A program made the position numbers and the translations under genes. 64,000 nt of DNA from Pseudomonas sp. GD03944 (lineage in GTDB: Bacteria > Pseudomonadota > Gammaproteobacteria > Pseudomonadales > Pseudomonadaceae), in assembly GCF_029839275.1 (NCBI RefSeq), contig NZ_JAOCAH010000005.1, positions 186,001 to 250,000 of the forward strand, written 5' to 3'. The notes beneath the pieces are model-generated. The model was not told the origin of the DNA, searched no databases, and saw only the letters and a list, made by a program, of their open reading frames with translations. Shown piece after piece: positions 59,357 to 64,000 of the stretch (its first letter is position 1; the number at the start of each line of letters is the position of its first letter).

Positions 59357-59950
59357 CTAGCCAAGCAGACTGGTCCAGGTGGCAACGAGCAGCAGGACGG
59401 CCAACCCCTGGTTGAGGCGTTTCATCGCCGCTGCGGAGCGCACGTAGCGAGCCGCCCCGACGCCCAGGCAGGCCCACACGCCCAGGCAGGGAATCGCCAC
59501 CAGCAGGAACACCAGGGCGAACAACCCATAACGGACCGGGCTGGCCTCCTCCCCGACAAACACGCTCACCACGGCCAGCGCCATCATCCAGGTTTTCGGG
59601 TTGACCACCTGCAGCCCGGCGGCGCCAAGGAATCCAAGGGGCCTGGCCGCACTGTGCGCCTCGATGCCCTCGCCCGCGCTGCGAAACAGCTGCCAGGACA
59701 GGTACGTCAGCCAGGCACAGCCACACCAGGCCATGGCCTGCTGCACCCGCGGGTAATGAAACAGCAGTTCGCCCAGGCCAACGCCCACCACCAGCACCAG
59801 GCCGGCCGCTCCCAGGCAGGCCCCGAGAATGATCGGCCACGCCTTGGCAAGGCCATAGCGGGCGCTGTTGCTGAGCACCAGGATGTTGGTCGGCCCCGGC
59901 GTGATCGAGGCGACGAAAGCGAACAGCACGAACGGCAGCCACTGGCTCAT
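59357..59950 (-). CDS. LysE/RhtB-family amino acid exporter
   Basis: The 197-aa inner-membrane protein has six hydrophobic helices and the LysE-type N-terminus SITPGPTNILVLSNSARYGL. The NPKTWMMALAVVSVFVG motif is conserved in the family. The start at 59950 corresponds to MSQWLPFVLFAFVASITPGP; the frame upstream is not supported. It lies in the same direction 118 bp downstream of the AraC gene, and probably exports an amino acid under its control. Confidence 0.88.
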   Translation of the reverse strand: MSQWLPFVLFAFVASITPGPTNILVLSNSARYGLAKAWPIILGACLGAAGLVLVVGVGLGELLFHYPRVQQAMAWCGCAWLTYLSWQLFRSAGEGIEAHSAARPLGFLGAAGLQVVNPKTWMMALAVVSVFVGEEASPVRYGLFALVFLLVAIPCLGVWACLGVGAARYVRSAAAMKRLNQGLAVLLLVATWTSLLG

Positions 59951-60068
59951 GCTGGCCACCCCAGAACGCGGCACGACGCAGGAAATGACGGAATAAAGGC
60001 AGGAACAACGGACGGCATGGCAGCAGGCTCGCTCGATTCGACAGGAACCGACTATCGCCACCTGCCTG

Positions 60069-60908
60069 TCAGCTGTCTGGAAGATTCGAGCAGCGTCGTC
60101 GGTAGTTAGCGGGCGTCAGCCCATACGAACGGCGGAACCAGCGCCCCAGGTGGCTCTGGTCGGCGAACCCCAGGGCCATGGCCACCTCCGCCGGCGCGTG
60201 CCCGTGGGCCAGCAGGCTGCGCGCCTTGCTCAGGCGCAACTGGATCAGGTAGGCATGGGGCGCCAGGCCGAATGCCGACTTGAAGGCTCGCGACAGGCGA
60301 AAGCGATCGACCCCGGTGGCCAGGGCCAAATCATCCAGGCCTACGTTCTGCTCCAGGTGCGCATGCAGGTAATCCCGCGCCCTCAACGCCACGGCAGGCA
60401 ACCGCGGGTCGTGCACCAGCGTCGGCCGCCAGCGCAGGTGCGCCGACAGCTTGCCCAGCAAGGCGTCCAGCGTGGTCTGGCGGACGATGCGCAACTCCGC
60501 CGTCTGCAGGCTCTGACAGGCATCGGCGATCAGCTGGATCAGGGCGGGCTCGGCACTCAGGGTGCTGGCGAAACTGGGCAGGCAGTCGTTCGGGGCGTCC
60601 TCGTGCAGGGCGCGCAGTTCACGCTCGATCCACTGCGGTTGCAGGTACAGCATGGAATAGGTGAAGCCACCCTCGGTCGGCGCATGGCCGTCATGCAACT
60701 CGCCTGGCTCCAGCAGGAACGCCTGGCCGGGCGTACTGCTGTGCAGGACCTTGCGGCAATGGAACTGCTGCACGCCCTGCTCGGTGAAGCCGATCAGGTA
60801 GCTGTCGTGCCAGTGCGGGTCGTAGGCGTGCCCCTCGAAATGGGCACGAATGGTCTCGATCCCCGTTTCAAGGTCTTTGTTCAAGTTGATCCAGCTGTGA
60901 CCGCCCAC
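60069..60908 (-). CDS. AraC-family regulator
   Basis: A 279-aa regulator with an AraC_binding cupin (ETIRAHFEGHAYDPHWHDSY, EPGELHDGHAPTEGGFTYSM) and a C-terminal double helix-turn-helix (LDDLALATGVDRFRLSRAFK, VAMALGFADQSHLGRWFRRS, YGLTPANYRRRC). It probably starts with GTG at 60908. It sits upstream of a LysE exporter gene and likely controls it. The C-terminal tail RRRCSNLPDS is echoed, out of context, at 60967-60990. Confidence 0.86.
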   Translation of the reverse strand: MGGHSWINLNKDLETGIETIRAHFEGHAYDPHWHDSYLIGFTEQGVQQFHCRKVLHSSTPGQAFLLEPGELHDGHAPTEGGFTYSMLYLQPQWIERELRALHEDAPNDCLPSFASTLSAEPALIQLIADACQSLQTAELRIVRQTTLDALLGKLSAHLRWRPTLVHDPRLPAVALRARDYLHAHLEQNVGLDDLALATGVDRFRLSRAFKSAFGLAPHAYLIQLRLSKARSLLAHGHAPAEVAMALGFADQSHLGRWFRRSYGLTPANYRRRCSNLPDS

Positions 60909-60966
60909 TTGTGCCTACTCACCCGCGCTGCCCGGCAGCAGCCATCTTATTACGCCGCCGCACGCG

Positions 60967-60990
60967 GCTGTCTGGAAGATTTGTGCAACG
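60967..60990. repeat. 24-bp near-copy of the AraC gene 3' end
   Basis: GCTGTCTGGAAGATTTGTGCAACG matches 60072-60095 at 21 of 24 positions; on the minus strand both encode RC(S/T)NLPDS. It stands 60 bp upstream of the AraC start and belongs to no intact gene, so it may be a remnant of a second AraC copy. Confidence 0.5.
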
Positions 60991-61063
60991 CCTCAAGGGG
61001 CACTGCTCGGCAACACCCCTGCCCTGTATAGTCCGACTCATCATTCGTTTGCGGAAGCGGTCC

Positions 61064-61654
61064 ATGAGCGTAACGGCAGTGCCACTCACCCTGACGGGGT
61101 CCCTGGTCGAACTCCAGCCCCTGCAAGCCTCACATGCCGCCGCGCTGCTGCAGGCCGCGGCGGATGGCGAACTGTGGAACATGACCTTCACCATCATCCC
61201 CGATGCCCGGACCGTCGACGCCTATATCGCGACCGCCCTGCGCGGCCGTGAAGCCGGCACCATGATGCCGTTCGTCATCGTTCGCCGCGACACCGGCCAG
61301 GTCATCGGCAGCACCCGTTTCTGGAAGCTCGACATGGCCAACCGCAAGGTGGAAATCGGCCACACCTGGCTGAGCGCCTCAGCCCAGCGCACCGGGTTCA
61401 ATACCGAAGCCAAGTACCTGCTGCTGACCCACGCCTTCGACACCCTGGACATGGTGCGGGTGCAGTTCACCACGGACGAGTTGAATGCAAAATCCCGTGC
61501 GGCGATCCTGCGCATCGGCGCCAAGCAGGAAGGCATCGTGCGGCACGAGCGCATCATGCCCGACGGGCGCAAGCGCAACTCGGTGCGCTTCAGCATCATC
61601 GACCCGGAGTGGCCCGAGGTGAAAGCGCGGCTGCAAGAGAAGATGGCGCGCTGA
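61064..61654 (+). CDS. GNAT acetyltransferase (RimJ/RimL type)
   Basis: The 196-aa protein is a GCN5-related N-acetyltransferase. It shows LTGSLVELQPLQASHAAALL, the strand EIGHTWLSASAQRTGFNTEA (acetyl-CoA site region), and MVRVQFTTDELNAKSRAAIL with RIGAKQEGIVRHERIMPDGR, as in RimJ/RimL. The acceptor is unknown. The ATG at 61064 gives the conserved start; the frame further upstream is not coding. Confidence 0.88.
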   Translation: MSVTAVPLTLTGSLVELQPLQASHAAALLQAAADGELWNMTFTIIPDARTVDAYIATALRGREAGTMMPFVIVRRDTGQVIGSTRFWKLDMANRKVEIGHTWLSASAQRTGFNTEAKYLLLTHAFDTLDMVRVQFTTDELNAKSRAAILRIGAKQEGIVRHERIMPDGRKRNSVRFSIIDPEWPEVKARLQEKMAR

Positions 61655-61667
61655 GGCGCCGGCCAGC

Positions 61668-61844
61668 ATGGATAAATCACCAACCGACGATGAACTGCTC
61701 GCCCACATGCAGCGCCTGCTCCGCTCCGGGCGGGTCAAGCCGGTGCTGCTTGTGGACGTCACGCAGAAGGCCTTCCCCGAGGTCGAGCGCGACCGCATCG
61801 TGCGCTGCTACGGCCGGCTGGATTCTTCGCTGCTCAAGCGCTAG
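61668..61844 (+). CDS. Hypothetical 58-aa protein
   Basis: The short protein reads MDKSPTDDELLAHMQRLLRS followed by a KPVLLVDVTQKAFPEVERD segment. Codon usage matches the chromosome and it lies 14 bp after the GNAT stop in the same direction, so it is probably co-transcribed and translated; the ribosome-binding sequence GGCGCCGG is weak. No family recognised. An arrangement like a short helical regulator or toxin-antidote piece cannot be shown. Confidence 0.6.
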   Translation: MDKSPTDDELLAHMQRLLRSGRVKPVLLVDVTQKAFPEVERDRIVRCYGRLDSSLLKR

Positions 61845-62023
61845 CGGCAGGTACTGACAGCAGTGACTCCGGCAGCAGAATCCACCCTCTTCGCTGCCGC
61901 TGAAACACCCGCTAACATTCAACCGCTCCGCCCGTCCAAAGCGCCACGTTCGAGCCCTCTGCATGGCTCTGCCACCCGCCTTCCCACGGGTGCAACGGCC
62001 TATTAGCGTGACACAGATCATAC

Positions 62024-62039
62024 TGGCGCCCCGCTAGCA
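62024..62039 (+). promoter_or_regulatory. Possible sigma-54 promoter for vgrG
   Basis: TGGCGCCCCGCTAGCA has the GG-N10-GC spacing of sigma-54 promoters (consensus TGGCACG-N4-TTGCW), ending 63 bp before vgrG. Sigma-54 control of hcp/vgrG genes is known in other bacteria. The remaining gap (61845-62101) shows no gene. Confidence 0.4.
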
Positions 62040-62101
62040 TTGAATCCTCCGGCCAGGCTGGGCAACCTTGTCCCCGGCTCGGATCAAGGAAGGAAACCGC
62101 C

Positions 62102-64000
62102 ATGCTGGATGCCAATCAGGCGCATATCGCTCTCGCCATTCCCGCTGTCGACACCGGACTCCAGGTGCTCGCGTTCACCGGCCGGGAAATGCTCAACAAG
62201 CCCTATTGCTTCGATATCGACCTGGTCAGCCCCAGCGCCGACCTCGATCTCGACGCCCTGATCAACCAGACCGCCTACCTCTCCTTCGGCCCCTCAGGCA
62301 AAGGCGTGCACGGCGTGATCTACAGCATCGAACAGGGCGACTCGGGCAAGCGCCTGACCCGCTACCGCATCAGCCTGCGCCCGCAGCTGGCCTACCTGGC
62401 GCACCGCACCAACCAGCGCATCTTCCAGCACCTGACGGTCCCGGACATCATCAGCCAGGTGCTTGAAGACCATGGCATCCAGGCCGATGCCCACCGCTTC
62501 CAGCTCGGCTACATCTACCCCGAGCGCGACTACTGCGTGCAGTACGACGAGAGCGACCTGCACTTCATCCAGCGCCTGTGCGAAGAGGAAGGCATCAGCT
62601 TCCACTTCCAGCACAGCGAAGACGGCCACGTCCTGGTATTCGGCGACGACGCCAGCGTGTTCCCCAAGCTCGACCCGCTCAACTATCAGCAGGACAGCGG
62701 GCTCGCGGCCTCCCATGAAGTGGTACGCGCCTTTGGCGTGCGCCTGGAGACCCGCAGCACCAAGGCCACCTGGCGCGACTACGGCTTCGAGCAACCCAAG
62801 TTGCTGATGGAAGGCGGCTTCGAAAGCGAGTTCACGCCTGAGCTCGAAGTCTACGACTACCCCGGCCGCTTCACCGACCGCACCCGCGGCAAGCACCTGG
62901 CCAAGCGCAGCCTGGAACGCCTGCGCACGGATTACGAACTGGCCGAAGGCCGCAGCGATGCCTACCTGGCATGCGGTCATTTCCTGGCCCTGGCACAGCA
63001 CCCACGCGCCGAATGGAACGACCTCTGGCTGCTCACCGAGGTCATCCACGAAGGCAAGCAGCCGCAAGTGCTGGAAGAGTCGGTCACCAGCAACGCCAAG
63101 GCCGGCGACGGCTTCCAGCAGGGCTACCGCAACCGCTTCACCGCCACCCCGTGGGACATCCCCTTCCGCCCGCAACTGGAACACGCCAAGCCCAAGGTAC
63201 TGGGTAGCCAGACCGCCGTGGTCACCGGCCCGGCCGGCGAAGAAATCCACTGCGATCAGTACGGCCGCGTGAAAGTGCAATTTCATTGGGACCGTGAGGC
63301 CCAGGGCGATGACAAATCCAGCTGCTGGCTGCGCGTGGCCTCCAACTGGGCCGGCGATGCCTACGGCGGCGTCGCCATCCCGCGGGTTGGTATGGAGGTG
63401 CTGGTCACCTTCCTCGAAGGCGACCCCGACCAGCCATTGATCACCGGCTGCCTGTACCACGCCGAACACGTGGTGCCGTACGAGCTGCCGGCGAACAAGA
63501 CCCGCAGCCTGTTCAAGACCCTGAGCAGCCCGGGGGGTGGCGGTTACAACGAATTCCGCATCGAAGACCGCAAGGGCGCCGAGCAGATCTACATCCACGC
63601 CCAGCGCGACTGGGACGAAAACGTCGAGAACGACCAGAAGATTCGCGTCGGCCACGAGCGCCACGACACCGTGGAAGCCAACACCCACACCGAAATGCGC
63701 GCCGAAGAACACCGCACCACCGACCTCGACCGCAAGGTGGAAATTCGCGCCAACGACCACCTCACCGTCGCCGCCACCCAACACACCAAGATCGGCACCG
63801 GCCTGTTCATCGAAGCCGGCAACGAAATCCACTACAAGGCCGGCAGCAAAGTCGTGATCGACGCCGGCATGGAACTCACCGCCAACGGCGGCGGCAGCTT
63901 CCTCAAACTCGACCCCAGCGGCGTCACCCTCAGCGGCGCGACGATCAAGATGAACTCGGGGGGTGGGCCTGGGAGTGGGTCGGGCGCCAAACCGATACTG
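62102..64000 (+). CDS. vgrG: VgrG, type VI secretion tip protein (partial)
   Basis: The open frame runs off the window after 633 residues. It shows the VgrG gp27-like region (SFGPSGKGVHGVIYSIEQGD, YCVQYDESDLHFIQRLCEEE, GISFHFQH), then the gp5-like OB-fold (EIHCDQYGRVKVQFHWDREA, CWLRVASNWAGDAYGGVAIP, RVGMEVLVTFLEGDPDQPLI), then the needle repeats near the end (ELTANGGGSFLKLDPSGVTL). The C-terminal extension, which may carry or load an effector, is outside the window, so the type is undetermined. The ATG has GGAAAC upstream. No other tss genes are visible, so it is an orphan vgrG locus or the start of one. Confidence 0.93.
   Translation, partial: MLDANQAHIALAIPAVDTGLQVLAFTGREMLNKPYCFDIDLVSPSADLDLDALINQTAYLSFGPSGKGVHGVIYSIEQGDSGKRLTRYRISLRPQLAYLAHRTNQRIFQHLTVPDIISQVLEDHGIQADAHRFQLGYIYPERDYCVQYDESDLHFIQRLCEEEGISFHFQHSEDGHVLVFGDDASVFPKLDPLNYQQDSGLAASHEVVRAFGVRLETRSTKATWRDYGFEQPKLLMEGGFESEFTPELEVYDYPGRFTDRTRGKHLAKRSLERLRTDYELAEGRSDAYLACGHFLALAQHPRAEWNDLWLLTEVIHEGKQPQVLEESVTSNAKAGDGFQQGYRNRFTATPWDIPFRPQLEHAKPKVLGSQTAVVTGPAGEEIHCDQYGRVKVQFHWDREAQGDDKSSCWLRVASNWAGDAYGGVAIPRVGMEVLVTFLEGDPDQPLITGCLYHAEHVVPYELPANKTRSLFKTLSSPGGGGYNEFRIEDRKGAEQIYIHAQRDWDENVENDQKIRVGHERHDTVEANTHTEMRAEEHRTTDLDRKVEIRANDHLTVAATQHTKIGTGLFIEAGNEIHYKAGSKVVIDAGMELTANGGGSFLKLDPSGVTLSGATIKMNSGGGPGSGSGAKPIL

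Overview
This 64 kb, high-GC window reads as chromosomal DNA of a Pseudomonas (gamma-proteobacterium). The support is the gene content (nap operon, PcpS-type phosphopantetheinyl transferase, DUF2790, RAYT/REP elements, many GntR/LysR regulators), codon usage rich in GCC/CTG/GGC, and an ANR-type box ahead of nap. No tRNA, rRNA, CRISPR array or prophage was seen.

Layout. 0.2-4.3 kb: periplasmic nitrate reductase operon napE-D-A-B-C, without napF, behind an ANR/FNR box. 4.3-5.0 kb: two tandem 164-bp repeats, a REP element and a probable minus-strand small RNA. 5.0-7.1 kb: EntD/PcpS-type transferase and an M18 aminopeptidase. 7.3-13.6 kb: a UTRA-GntR regulator and a five-part ABC import/phosphohydrolase operon, probably for an organophosphate or phosphonate. 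13.9-15.6 kb: lipoprotein, NIPSNAP protein and a REP-associated transposase flanked by long direct BIME repeats. 15.6-25.5 kb: a catabolic block with a branched-chain-type ABC importer whose second permease and both ATPases are fused into one 830-aa protein, a cytosine-deaminase-like amidohydrolase, a cytoplasmic gamma-glutamyltransferase and a GntR/FCD repressor. TTGCTAGC sites stand before livK and before the transferase, marking a likely single regulon; mdaB/ygiN-like quinone genes sit inside it.

25.6-39.5 kb: mixed housekeeping and accessory genes, including zapE, nitronate monooxygenase, a LysR/HlyD/DUF2955 export pair, an SMP-30-like protein, and a MOSC/MarR unit. The MarR protein has a C-terminal four-cysteine motif and is divergent from a CPVC-thiol/periplasmic/DUF2024/Rof operon. 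An AraC gene is divergent from an MFS gene carrying a frameshift. 39.7-59.1 kb: a large sugar-acid (aldarate/hydroxy-acid) island. It holds a ketoglutarate-semialdehyde dehydrogenase, three fumarylacetoacetase-fold enzymes, a galactarate/altronate-type dehydratase, a beta-hydroxyacid dehydrogenase, two hydroxyacid oxidoreductases, one TTT and one TRAP importer, two LysR regulators and a GntR regulator with two winged-helix domains. 59.3-61.8 kb: LysE exporter, AraC, GNAT and a 58-aa protein. 62.1 kb to the end: an incomplete VgrG gene behind a possible sigma-54 promoter.

Functional logic. Each importer is adjacent to enzymes expected to process its cargo and to a regulator with plausible palindromic operators in the intervening gaps. 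Substrates are inferred from family membership only and are not proven by the sequence.
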